DNA of 64,000 nt from Pseudomonas sp. ANT_J12 (lineage in GTDB: Bacteria; Pseudomonadota; Gammaproteobacteria; Pseudomonadales; Pseudomonadaceae): NCBI RefSeq assembly GCF_008370045.1, contig NZ_VOBN01000002.1, positions 483,535-547,534 on the forward strand, given 5' to 3'. A program made the position numbers and the translations under genes. Numbering within the stretch: position 1 is the stretch's first letter; each line of letters opens with the position of its first letter. The notes below the pieces were generated by a model that did no database searches, had not been told where the DNA came from, and saw nothing but the letters and a program-made list of their open reading frames with translations. This document shows positions 17,301 through 25,448 of the stretch, piece after piece.

Positions 17301-18440
17301 CTACGGATTTCGGGCTTCGATCCGCCAGAGTGACGACTGGGCTTCACGAGCCATTTCGGCGGTCGAGAAAACCCGACCGGTTGGTGATTTAGGCGGCGAA
17401 ACATGACAGGCATCCAGAAAGGCCAACAACAACCCGGCCTTGACCGCGAAGTTCATGTTTTGCGCATCCGGCAGCGACGACGTCACCATCCCGATGACCG
17501 CCCCGCTGCTATCGAATAATGGGCTACCGCTGGACCCAGGCTGGATGGCCGCGGTGAACTGCAGCAGGCTTGCATCGTTGTGCAACCCGAACAGACCGGA
17601 CACTCCGCCCTGCGTCACGTGCACGCCACCGCCCGCCAGGCCGGCCATCGGAAAGCCCAGGGCAATCACCGACTCCCCCAGCGCACAACCGACCCCTTCC
17701 TTGAAGACCACGGGCGACAGTGGCGGGCAATCCTGAATACGCAGCAACGCCATGTCGTTGCGCTGATCGACCACCACCACTTCGGCGCGGTAGCGACCGG
17801 CAAACGAGGCAATGTGCAGTTCCTCCATCCCCTCGATCACGTGGGCGCAGGTCATGACCTGGTTGGGCGAAACGGCGAACCCGGTGCCCGTGGCCGAAGC
17901 ACGGCTCCTGCCTGAATCACCTGAATACGGACGGCGATTGGGGTGCGCATCATCAATCGTGATGCCCATGCGCCGCCCCATCGCGGCCAGGCCATAGGCC
18001 GAGCCTTCGGCCAGCGCGCGGAATTTCCATTGATCGTTGCGGTTGTAGAACTCGCCAATGACAATGGCTGATTCACCGTTGCTTTTCAGGTCCAGGGACA
18101 GTTCGACCTGATTGTCGACTTGCAGGCGCAGGTCCTTGAGTTCGCTGACAGGACCGGCGGCGGAAAAGGTATACACCACCAGCAGCAGACGTTCGCTGCC
18201 GCTGGGAAGACGGGACAAGTCCAGGGAACAACCGATAGACGACGGCGTACCGCTCCATTCCATCCACTGTTGAGTGACTTGAAACAGAGCCGGGTCACCT
18301 GTCGGAAGACGCTTCTCAGTGACGGGCAGCAGCGCTACGGCTGCGTATTCCCCAAAGGCGGTGGAGTGGCTGCACTCCAGCGTCCATGCACATTTAACGC
18401 CTGAAATAGCGGCGTTGGCTCCAGGCGTAAGCGCCTTCAT
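17301..18440 (-). CDS. TerD-domain / trypsin-like (HtrA-type) serine protease fusion
   Basis: I take ATG 18440 (MKALTPGANAAISG; AAGGAACGAC upstream) as start, giving 379 residues. Residues about 1-165 are a divergent TerD domain (CSLDLSRLPSGSERLLLVVY, IVIGEFYNRNDQWKFRALAE). Residues about 180-345 are a chymotrypsin-fold protease with a full triad: His200 in MTCAHVIEG, Asp229 in RNDMALL, Ser304 in QPGSSGSP. There is no signal peptide or membrane segment and no PDZ domain, so it should act in the cytosol, unlike DegP-type enzymes. TerD presumably recruits it to the Ter complex. The acidic calcium loop of classical TerD domains is reduced here. Confidence 0.88.
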   Translation of the reverse strand: MKALTPGANAAISGVKCAWTLECSHSTAFGEYAAVALLPVTEKRLPTGDPALFQVTQQWMEWSGTPSSIGCSLDLSRLPSGSERLLLVVYTFSAAGPVSELKDLRLQVDNQVELSLDLKSNGESAIVIGEFYNRNDQWKFRALAEGSAYGLAAMGRRMGITIDDAHPNRRPYSGDSGRSRASATGTGFAVSPNQVMTCAHVIEGMEELHIASFAGRYRAEVVVVDQRNDMALLRIQDCPPLSPVVFKEGVGCALGESVIALGFPMAGLAGGGVHVTQGGVSGLFGLHNDASLLQFTAAIQPGSSGSPLFDSSGAVIGMVTSSLPDAQNMNFAVKAGLLLAFLDACHVSPPKSPTGRVFSTAEMAREAQSSLWRIEARNP

Positions 18441-18518
18441 CCTGTCGTTCCTTGATCGGTAGCTGGCAATTATGCCAAGACAGCAACAATCATTCACTGC
18501 CTATGTGGCGTTGTAATA

Positions 18519-19517
18519 TCAGGAAGGCGCTATAACGGCAACTGTGATTGGCTTCACCCGAACGTTGTCCACCCACTGGCCCGCAGGTTCTGGCAGACCG
18601 AGCCGACGAACGGCGAAGATTCCGGCCAGGTTTATCCCGGTTGCCCTCGTGTAGCCAATGCCGCCGGAGTAACGCGGGTTGATTTCCAGCAGATGGGGAA
18701 CACCGTTGTGGTCATCCCGGGTCTGGACATTGACCAGCCCATCGCACTTGAAATGCGCGGCGGCCTTGAGTGCCAGCTCAACGGCGGCGGACTCGCGCTC
18801 GAACGTCTGGTGAACACCCTGCTTTCTTCTGCCGACGAACGCAACCGGCTGGCCCGCTTCGCACACCATGTCGACGGAACACTCGCTGCCCGGCAAATAC
18901 GGCATGACCAGCATCGGCTTCCGCTCGGGACTGGCCTTATAGAGGCTGAGGTAGGTATCGAAATCGACTTCCCGCGCGTCCGGGTTTTCCAGGCAGCGGA
19001 ACGGCTCGACATCGGCCTTGAACCGCCAGAAACCTTGCCCGTAAATACCGACGACCGGTTTGATGCACACCTCGCCTTGCGCGGACAGCAACTCATAAGC
19101 CGCCGCCAGTTCCTGGGCAGTGTTGACCGTCACGGCGGGAATGCACGCCAGCCCGGCGCGCTCGGCCTCTGCGGTGAAACGACTCTTGTCGTCGACGTTA
19201 TCGAAGGTGTCCATGGACATCCCGCCCGTCACCAGCTGCAAACCGGCGGCTTCGAAGCGATCTCGCGCCACTTCGTAGAAGCTGCCGATACGCCCGGCCA
19301 GGATCACCTTGATGCCGTGCTCAAGCGCCGTGGCGATCACCCAGTCGATGCGTTCCTCGTTATCCAGAGGCTCTTGAAAGCTGACATCGGCCTGCCCCGT
19401 GATTTCAGGTCGATCCTGACGATGAGAGGCAAAAATCCGGACGTTCGCCGGCAGTGCCTCGCGCGCGCCTATAAGAATGTCGCGCTGGCTGGATTGACCT
19501 TCGAGAAACCAGATCAC
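18519..19517 (-). CDS. ATP-grasp ligase of the Ter system
   Basis: This 332-residue ATP-grasp enzyme has a Rossmann-like N-terminal part, an ATP-binding lysine in EVCIKPVVG (Lys153), PYLPGSECSVD and the metal-binding EINPRYSGGIG (from 278). It resembles the carbamoyl-phosphate-synthase-like branch. It would ligate a carboxylate to an amine or similar nucleophile using ATP. Start is GTG with AGGAG 8 bases upstream. It is first in the 13-gene leftward operon, and the 78-bp gap to the TerD-protease gene is the largest within the operon. Confidence 0.87.
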   Translation of the reverse strand: MIWFLEGQSSQRDILIGAREALPANVRIFASHRQDRPEITGQADVSFQEPLDNEERIDWVIATALEHGIKVILAGRIGSFYEVARDRFEAAGLQLVTGGMSMDTFDNVDDKSRFTAEAERAGLACIPAVTVNTAQELAAAYELLSAQGEVCIKPVVGIYGQGFWRFKADVEPFRCLENPDAREVDFDTYLSLYKASPERKPMLVMPYLPGSECSVDMVCEAGQPVAFVGRRKQGVHQTFERESAAVELALKAAAHFKCDGLVNVQTRDDHNGVPHLLEINPRYSGGIGYTRATGINLAGIFAVRRLGLPEPAGQWVDNVRVKPITVAVIAPS

Positions 19518-19548
19518 GTTTACGCTCCTGAATGAATATCGACCGGGA

Positions 19549-19571
19549 TGGTGACTCGCGTTGAGTCACCA
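19549..19571. promoter_or_regulatory. Perfect inverted repeat in the ter operon leader
   Basis: Arms TGGTGACTC and GAGTCACCA are exact complements separated by GCGTT. The centre is about 43 bases before the GTG of the ATP-grasp gene. It may be an operator for a dimeric repressor or a hairpin in the 5' leader. No T-run follows in either direction, so it is not a terminator. Confidence 0.5.
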
Positions 19572-19768
19572 GATCCCTGCGGCAGCTGAATTTCCCGTCA
19601 CGATAACGGACATGCAACAAAAGGCTACTTAATTCCCCGCAGACGCTTCCTACAGCGCACCGGGACAGTGGCGCAAACCTCTGTTTTTGATATCGTGCCG
19701 CCCATCGTCAATGCTCAGCGACAGTCGAGCATGGGTTTTATTGTTACTGCGCGTAAGGAAGGGAGCGA

Positions 19769-19945
19769 ATGGAGTTTCTACGCTTTGTGATATTTGCCGC
19801 AGCCTGGGGGTTCATGTGGCGCTGGGTGGTGCTCAATCGCGGCAGCTGGGGCCTGCTTTTCGGCAACATGGCCGGGGCGGTGTCCGGTTTTATCGTCGGG
19901 CTGGTGCTGCTGTCTATCACGCTGTCCCTGGTGCCGATGCGCTAG
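19769..19945 (+). CDS. Small hydrophobic membrane protein (58 aa)
   Basis: The short frame has a strong RBS (AAGGAAGGGAG) before its ATG. It encodes MEFLRFVIFAAAWGFMWRWV near the start and a second hydrophobic stretch near residues 34-55 (GAVSGFIVGLVLLSITLSL), so two membrane helices are likely. It is the first gene to the right of the ter operon's divergent control region and lies 81 bases before the PhoD-like gene. I do not recognise a family. Small orphan membrane proteins of this length are common in Pseudomonas. Confidence 0.65.
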   Translation: MEFLRFVIFAAAWGFMWRWVVLNRGSWGLLFGNMAGAVSGFIVGLVLLSITLSLVPMR

Positions 19946-20026
19946 GCACCTGAGCGCCCTGCTTAAAGGCAAAGGAAGGCCGCTGCGTTATCATCGCCGG
20001 CCTGTGTGCCCAGAGCCTTGACCCGG

Positions 20027-21928
20027 ATGTCCGTAACCCTGCCATTTCCCGACGATCACGCCTCACTGCCTGCGGTCCTTGCCGGGCCGCTATTGCGGCG
20101 CCTTGAGCCCACGCGGCTGGTGCTGTGGCTGGCAGGTTCCCGGGCGTTGTCCCTGACTTTGCGTTTGCAAGGTGTAAACGACATCCGCCTGGATGACTCG
20201 ACCTGCACCGTCATTCCCGTTGGCACCCATGCCTTTATTCACTTGATCGATGTGCCGCTGGACACCGCCCTGCCCTGCGACACGTTGATCGAGTACGACC
20301 TGCTGATTGACGACGCAGGCATCGCCGACTGGGCCCCACACTTGCTGTACGGCGACGCCCGTTGCCCGAACTTTGTCCTGCGCTCACGCATCGATCAGTT
20401 GCTGCACGGCTCCTGCCGTAAACCCCACCACCCGGCGGCGGACGGTTTGCTGTGTGTGGATCGTCTGCTGGCGACTGAACAGGCAGCCATTGAGCGCCCG
20501 GCCCTGTTGATGATGAGCGGCGACCAGGTCTACGCCGACGACGTGGCCGGGCCGATGCTGCGGGCCATCCATGCGTTGATCCAGCGGCTGGGCTTGTTCG
20601 ACGAGCACCTCGAAGGGGCGGTGGTCAGCGACAGCGCCACCCTCTACGAACACGCGGCCAGCTACTACCATCGTGCGGATTTGTTACCGGCGCTTGAGAG
20701 CAACGAAACCCTGCGCGAGCGATTTTTCGGCGGTGCGCGTAAGCCGATTTTCACCAGCAGCAGCGCCGACAATCACCTGGTAACGTTTGCCGAAGTCATG
20801 GCGATGTACCTGTTGGTCTGGTCGCCCACTGCCTGGACGCTGATCGATCCGCAGCCACCCGTTCTGCCCCCCGAAAGGCTTCAGCGCTATGTCCTCGAAC
20901 AGTCCCGCATCGATGCCTTCAAGGCCGGTTTGGGTGGCGTTGGCCGGGCGATGGCGCATCTGCCGTGCCTGATGATTTTTGATGACCACGACGTGACCGA
21001 TGACTGGAACCTGTCCGCGCAATGGGAGGAAACCGCCTACGGCCATCCGTTCTCCAAGCGCATCATCGGCAATGCGTTGCTCGCTTACATGCTGTGTCAG
21101 GGCTGGGGCAATAACCCGGATGCGTTCGCCGATGTGCTGGAGAAAACCCGTGCGTTAAGCAACACCGAGCGCTATCTCGATAGCACGGCTCAAGACCACT
21201 TGATCGACGACTTGCTGGGCTTCCAGAACTGGCACTACGTGTTGCCGACCACCCCGGCCCTTGTGGTGCTCGACACCCGCACCCGGCGCTGGCGCAGCGA
21301 GATGAACCTCAAGCAACCCTCGGGCCTGCTGGACTGGGAAGCCCTCAGCGAGTTGCAACAGGAACTGCTGGATCACCCGTCGGCGATCATCGTTTCGCCG
21401 GCGCCGATCTTCGGCGTCAAATTGATCGAGACCGTACAACGAGTCTTCAGTTGGTGCGGCTTTCCCCTGCTGGTGGACGCCGAAAACTGGATGGCCCATC
21501 GCGGCGCGGCCCAGGTGATCCTGAACATTTTCCGACACTCGCGTACACCCGGGAACTACGTGGTGCTGTCGGGTGATGTGCATTATTCCTTCGTCTATGA
21601 AGTATTGATCCGACACCGCAAGGCCGGTCCGCGGATCTGGCAGATCACCAGCAGCGGGATCAAGAACGAATTCCCGCCGGCCCTGCTCGAATGGTTTGAC
21701 CGCCTCAACCGCTGGCTCTACTCGCCCCGTTCGCCGCTGAACTGGTTTACCAAACGCCGGCTGATGCGCATCGTTCCGCACACCCCCGAACATGCCGAAG
21801 CGGGTGAACGGTTGTGGAACTCGGCAGGGATCGGGCAGGTGCTGTTTAATGAAAAGGGTCAGCCGCGGGAGATCTATCAGCACAATGCCGATGGCTCGCC
21901 GCGTACCCGAATGGTTGCGCCTGAGTAG
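20027..21928 (+). CDS. PhoD-like metallophosphatase family protein
   Basis: This protein has 633 residues from ATG 20027 (MSVTLPFPDD). A GTG 21 bases upstream also lies in frame but has no clear RBS. The PhoD metal-ligand motifs are visible: MSGDQVYADD, FDDHDVTDDW and LSGDVHYSFVYE. Unlike Tat-exported PhoD phosphodiesterases it has no signal peptide, so it is predicted cytosolic, and the substrate is unknown. It is followed after 8 bases by a P-loop gene, suggesting an operon through to 23.5 kb. Confidence 0.82.
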   Translation: MSVTLPFPDDHASLPAVLAGPLLRRLEPTRLVLWLAGSRALSLTLRLQGVNDIRLDDSTCTVIPVGTHAFIHLIDVPLDTALPCDTLIEYDLLIDDAGIADWAPHLLYGDARCPNFVLRSRIDQLLHGSCRKPHHPAADGLLCVDRLLATEQAAIERPALLMMSGDQVYADDVAGPMLRAIHALIQRLGLFDEHLEGAVVSDSATLYEHAASYYHRADLLPALESNETLRERFFGGARKPIFTSSSADNHLVTFAEVMAMYLLVWSPTAWTLIDPQPPVLPPERLQRYVLEQSRIDAFKAGLGGVGRAMAHLPCLMIFDDHDVTDDWNLSAQWEETAYGHPFSKRIIGNALLAYMLCQGWGNNPDAFADVLEKTRALSNTERYLDSTAQDHLIDDLLGFQNWHYVLPTTPALVVLDTRTRRWRSEMNLKQPSGLLDWEALSELQQELLDHPSAIIVSPAPIFGVKLIETVQRVFSWCGFPLLVDAENWMAHRGAAQVILNIFRHSRTPGNYVVLSGDVHYSFVYEVLIRHRKAGPRIWQITSSGIKNEFPPALLEWFDRLNRWLYSPRSPLNWFTKRRLMRIVPHTPEHAEAGERLWNSAGIGQVLFNEKGQPREIYQHNADGSPRTRMVAPE

Positions 21929-21936
21929 TCGTCCTT

Positions 21937-22452
21937 ATGAATGTGAACAACCTGAACCTCACCCGGACGTTGATCATCGGCAACTCCGGCGCAGGCAAGA
22001 GTTGGCTGGCCAAGCGCCTGGCCAAACGGCAGCAAGTGCCGTGGATCGATCTTGACCGGGTTCACTGGATTTCGGATGAACACAGCATCGCCCGGCCTCG
22101 AAACGAAGCCCTGGAAATAGCCCGGGTCGCGGCCAGTGAAGAACAGTGGGTGATCGAAGGCGTCTACGGCTGGATCATCCGCGAACTCCTGCCCCGGGCG
22201 ACGGCGCTGATCTGGTTGAGCCTGGACGATGACGATTGCGTCGCCCAAATCCGTCAGCGAGAAGCCCGGCGCGACGCCGACGATGAGTTATTGATCGCGC
22301 TGCTGGACTGGGCCGGCAGCTATCGCCGTCGCGAAGGGTCCAGCGGATTCAGGGTTCATCAGCGTCTGTTCCAGGGCTTCAGCGGTTCCAAGCTGCAACT
22401 GACGAACCGGGCTGAAACCACAACGTTCATCAACGCGTTACCACCCCGCTAA
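21937..22452 (+). CDS. P-loop nucleotide kinase-like protein
   Basis: This 171-residue protein resembles the 'DNA topology modulation protein'/adenylate-kinase-related family. It has Walker A GNSGAGKS near residue 16, then WIDLDRVHW, a recognition feature of this family, and WVIEGVYGW. The C-terminal region has the RQREARRD lid-like basic helix. It probably phosphorylates a small substrate, not identified. The gene starts 8 bases after the PhoD-like gene and 13 bases before the VOC gene, which suggests co-transcription. Confidence 0.78.
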   Translation: MNVNNLNLTRTLIIGNSGAGKSWLAKRLAKRQQVPWIDLDRVHWISDEHSIARPRNEALEIARVAASEEQWVIEGVYGWIIRELLPRATALIWLSLDDDDCVAQIRQREARRDADDELLIALLDWAGSYRRREGSSGFRVHQRLFQGFSGSKLQLTNRAETTTFINALPPR

Positions 22453-22465
22453 CCAAGGATGCATC

Positions 22466-22891
22466 ATGTTTGCACGGAGCAACTCAGTCCCTGAATTGAT
22501 GGTCACCGACCTCACTGAAAGTCTGCATTTCTGGACCTCGCTGATCGGTTTCGACATCGCCTATGAACGCCCCGGTTTTGCCTACCTCGATCGACAGGGC
22601 GTGCAGTTCATGCTTGAGCAATACGACCCGGACGAAGGCCAATGGCTGGCCGCGCCGCTGGAAACGCCACTGGGGCGCGGCATTAACTTTCAGATCACCG
22701 TAGATTCAGTTGAACCCCTCCTCCAACGACTGGCCGAAGTTCAATGGCCGCTGTTTCGTCCCTGCGCCGATACCTGGTATCGCGCGGGCACAGTGGACGT
22801 CGGCCAGCGTGAGTTTCTGGTGCAGGATCCGGACGGTTACCTGCTCCGGCTGGTGGAAAGTCTGGGGGAGCGACCGTGTTTGAACACATAG
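22466..22891 (+). CDS. VOC-family (bleomycin-resistance-like) protein
   Basis: This 141-residue glyoxalase/bleomycin-resistance-fold protein has paired beta-alpha-beta motifs. Visible are PELMVTDLTESLHFWTSLIG at the start, FAYLDRQGVQFML and the C-terminal REFLVQDPDGYLLRLVES, where Asp/Tyr/Glu near the end are common metal or ligand positions. Members bind drugs or are glyoxalase-type enzymes; the substrate is unknown here. RBS AAGGATGC lies before ATG. The end overlaps the DedA gene by 16 bases, so translation of the pair may be coupled. Confidence 0.8.
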   Translation: MFARSNSVPELMVTDLTESLHFWTSLIGFDIAYERPGFAYLDRQGVQFMLEQYDPDEGQWLAAPLETPLGRGINFQITVDSVEPLLQRLAEVQWPLFRPCADTWYRAGTVDVGQREFLVQDPDGYLLRLVESLGERPCLNT

Positions 22892-23544
22892 ACCTGCATT
22901 ACCTGCTCGGCACCTATGGCTATTGGGCGGTGTTCTTCGGCTGTTTGCTGGAGGGTGAAACCATCCTGATCCTCGGCGGAATGGCCGCCCACCAGCACCT
23001 GTTGCACCTGTGGCCAGTGATTGGCTGGGCGAGCCTGGGCGGGATGCTGGGGGATCAGTTGCTGTTCTGGAGCGGGCGCTATTTTGGCGGGCGCCTGCTG
23101 CCGCGCCTGCATCGGCAACAAGCGGCGATCGATCGGGTTACGGGGCTGATCGGGCGCTACCCATCGACCTCGGTGTTTGCCGTACGTTTTCTGTATGGCA
23201 TGCGCCTGGTGGGGCCGATGGTCATCGGCGCCAGCGGTTTATCGCCGTTGCGGTTCGCATTGTTGAATGCCTTGGGCGCGGTGGTCTGGGCCACGGTGTT
23301 TGCCAGCGCCGGGTATTGGGCGGGCGAAGCGCTGGAAACGATGCTGGGGAATTTGAAACCTTATCGTTTGCCGATTGCGTTGGCGGTTGTGGTATTGGCG
23401 GTGGTGGTTGGGTTGGTTCGGTATTGGCGGGTTAGCATAAGGCGCGGCATGTTGAGTGAGTTATTTCGGGGTGACGCTCGGGCTGATCACATACTTATCG
23501 GAATGGGATTACAGGGGTTGCGGAAACGTCTTGAAGAAGCTTAG
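22876..23544 (+). CDS. DedA-family membrane protein
   Basis: This 222-residue DedA/SNARE-associated-type membrane protein has the family start FGCLLEGETILILGGMAAHQ, GDQLLFWSGRYFG and the arginine-containing RFLYGMRLVGPMVIGASGL. DedA proteins help keep the proton motive force and lipid carrier recycling (undecaprenyl phosphate flipping has been shown for some). Start is GTG within the VOC gene. The C-terminal tail beyond the last membrane helix is unusually long (about 30 residues). Confidence 0.82.
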   Translation: MFEHIDLHYLLGTYGYWAVFFGCLLEGETILILGGMAAHQHLLHLWPVIGWASLGGMLGDQLLFWSGRYFGGRLLPRLHRQQAAIDRVTGLIGRYPSTSVFAVRFLYGMRLVGPMVIGASGLSPLRFALLNALGAVVWATVFASAGYWAGEALETMLGNLKPYRLPIALAVVVLAVVVGLVRYWRVSIRRGMLSELFRGDARADHILIGMGLQGLRKRLEEA

Positions 23545-23612
23545 GCGATACTCAATGCAGATGCGGATACATCGTCTGCGTAACGACCACTCGGAGGTAT
23601 CGCCTTGCCATC

Positions 23613-23631
23613 CTGTACTCATTTCTGTACG
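23613..23631. promoter_or_regulatory. Candidate YefM operator
   Basis: Two TGTAC motifs (TGTACT at 23614 and TGTACG at 23626) start 12 bp apart, about 28-45 bases before the yefM ATG. In E. coli, the YefM-YoeB complex binds two TGTACA-containing repeats with the same 12-bp centre spacing. The second base outside each core deviates, so affinity may be lower. Confidence 0.5.
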
Positions 23632-23658
23632 TTCTTTGCATTGAGCGAGGACTACATC

Positions 23659-23913
23659 ATGCAAACCATCAACTACACCACCGCGCGTGCACATCTGGCT
23701 GAAACCATGGATCGGGTCAATGAAGACCGTGCCCCCCTCCTGGTAACTCGTCAGAAAGGCGAACCCGTGGTGATGATGTCTCTGGCGGAGTACAACGCTC
23801 TAGAGGAGACCGCGTACTTGCTACGTTCCCCGGCCAATGCTGAACGTTTGATCAAATCGATCGGCAACCTGCGAGCAGGGAAAGCCAAAGCCAGGCAACT
23901 CATTGAAGAATGA
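23659..23913 (+). CDS. yefM: YefM/Phd-family antitoxin
   Basis: This 84-residue antitoxin begins QTINYTTARAHLAETMDRVN and has the Phd/YefM dimerisation domain (VTRQKGEPVVMMSLAEYNALEET) followed by a helical toxin-binding tail (AYLLRSPANAERLIKSI). It neutralises YoeB and, with it, represses the operon. ATG 23659 is chosen over the longer frame because this is the family length. It overlaps yoeB by 4 bases. Lower GC than the surroundings suggests acquired DNA. Confidence 0.93.
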   Translation: MQTINYTTARAHLAETMDRVNEDRAPLLVTRQKGEPVVMMSLAEYNALEETAYLLRSPANAERLIKSIGNLRAGKAKARQLIEE

Positions 23914-24164
23914 ATATCGAGTTCACTACTGAAGGTTGGAACGACTACCTGTGGTTCCAGCAAAACGATAAGGCCGGGCTCAAACGGATCAACCTGTTGA
24001 TCAAGGCAATTCAGCGCGAACCTTTTAGCTGCCCCGGCAAGCCTGAACCGCTGAAACACAATCTGAGCGGTTTCTGGTCTCGCCGGATTACAACGGAGCA
24101 TCGCTTGGTCTACGCGATCGAAGAGGGTGCGATACAGATCGTGATGTGCAGATATCACTACTAA
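23910..24164 (+). CDS. yoeB: YoeB mRNA-endonuclease toxin
   Basis: This 84-residue YoeB toxin cuts mRNA in the ribosomal A site. The typical block GKPEPLKHNLSGFWSRRI contains the catalytic-region glutamate, and the ending MCRYHY has the conserved C-terminal His-Tyr. Arg in HRLVY is also present. All key residues therefore look intact, so the toxin should be active. ATGA overlap with yefM ensures antitoxin-first translation. Confidence 0.93.
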   Translation: MNIEFTTEGWNDYLWFQQNDKAGLKRINLLIKAIQREPFSCPGKPEPLKHNLSGFWSRRITTEHRLVYAIEEGAIQIVMCRYHY

Positions 24165-24170
24165 GTATTC

Positions 24171-25346
24171 TCAGGCTGCGTTCAGCACCCGGCATATCCC
24201 TCTGACAATCATCTCCACTTCCCGCTCATCAATCGTCAGCGGCGGCAGCAAGCGAATGGTTTTGCCCCGGGTCACGTTGATCAGCAGGCCATGATCCCGT
24301 GCGGTGATCAGGGTCAGGTCGCGGATCGGTTGCTTGAGTTCGATGCCGATCATCAGGCCCTGGCCGCGGATCGCCAGGACGTTCGGATTGTCGGCCAGTT
24401 CAATGCGCAATCGGGCGAGCAGGCGTTCGCCTTGCAGCTTGGCGTTTTCCCGCAGGCCTTGTGCTTCGATGATCTCCAGCACGGTGCAACCGACCCGGCA
24501 CGCCAGCGGGTTACCACCGAAGGTGCTGCCATGGCTGCCGGGGGTGAACAGCTCGGCAGCGCGACCCCGGGCCAGACAGGTGCCAATGGGCACGCCGTTG
24601 CCCAAGCCTTTGGCCAGGGTCATGACGTCCGAGACGATGCCTTCGTGCTGGAATGCGAACCACTGGCCGGTGCGGCCGATGCCGGTCTGGATTTCGTCGA
24701 GCATCAGCAACCACGAACGCTGATTGCAGAGTTCACGTACGGCCTTGAGGTAACCGGGCGGCGCCAGCTGCACACCGCTTTCGCCCTGGATCGGCTCCAT
24801 CAGGATGGCCACGATTCTGGGGCCGTGAGCTTGCTGCACCTTGTGCAGGGCTTCGAGATCGCCAAATGGCACTTTGACGAAATCCCCCGGCAATTCACTG
24901 AAACCCAGGCGTACCGCCGGGCCATCACTGGCGGACAAGGTGCCAAGGGTCCGTCCGTGAAACGCGTTCTCCATGACCACCACCAGCGGTTGTTCGATGC
25001 CCTTGTGCCAGCCGTAAAGCCGCGCGAGTTTCAGCGCCGTCTCGTTGGCCTCGGCGCCGGAGTTATTGAAAAATGCCCGGTCCATGCCCGATAGCTGCGT
25101 CAGTTTCTGCGCCAGCTGTTGTTGCCAGTCGATGCTATAGAGGTTCGACGTATGCAGCAGCAAACCCGCCTGTTCGCTGATGGCCGAGACGATTTTCGGA
25201 TGAGAGTGGCCGACATTGGTGACCGCCACGCCCGCCACCGCATCCAGGTACTCGCGACCGGCCTGATCCCACAATCGCGTGCCCAGGCCTTTGGTAAAAC
25301 TCAGGGCCAACGGTTGGTAGGTGGTCATCAGGCAGGCGGCGGTCAT
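24171..25346 (-). CDS. argD: Acetylornithine-type class III aminotransferase
   Basis: This is a PLP-dependent class III (fold I) aminotransferase, 391 residues from ATG 25346 (GGAG at RBS distance; two Met codons lie just upstream). It has [42 protein letters not shown], the PLP lysine in TLAKGLGNG, and [11 protein letters not shown]. These fit acetylornithine/succinylornithine aminotransferases of arginine metabolism. It may be a second copy besides a core argD elsewhere. The adjacent divergent LysR gene suggests dedicated control. Confidence 0.82.
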   Translation of the reverse strand: MTAACLMTTYQPLALSFTKGLGTRLWDQAGREYLDAVAGVAVTNVGHSHPKIVSAISEQAGLLLHTSNLYSIDWQQQLAQKLTQLSGMDRAFFNNSGAEANETALKLARLYGWHKGIEQPLVVVMENAFHGRTLGTLSASDGPAVRLGFSELPGDFVKVPFGDLEALHKVQQAHGPRIVAILMEPIQGESGVQLAPPGYLKAVRELCNQRSWLLMLDEIQTGIGRTGQWFAFQHEGIVSDVMTLAKGLGNGVPIGTCLARGRAAELFTPGSHGSTFGGNPLACRVGCTVLEIIEAQGLRENAKLQGERLLARLRIELADNPNVLAIRGQGLMIGIELKQPIRDLTLITARDHGLLINVTRGKTIRLLPPLTIDEREVEMIVRGICRVLNAA

Positions 25347-25448
25347 GACATCAAGCTCCATCAATGGTCGGTGTTTTTGCAGTATGGTTAGCCACCTGAG
25401 CTGGATAAACGCTGCAATACTTCAATCATTTAGAAGTCGGGCTTGATA

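Noticed and set aside
20006..20026. GTG start 7 codons upstream of the PhoD-like ATG
   Set aside because: No purine-rich RBS at proper distance; ATG 20027 fits homologue length better.
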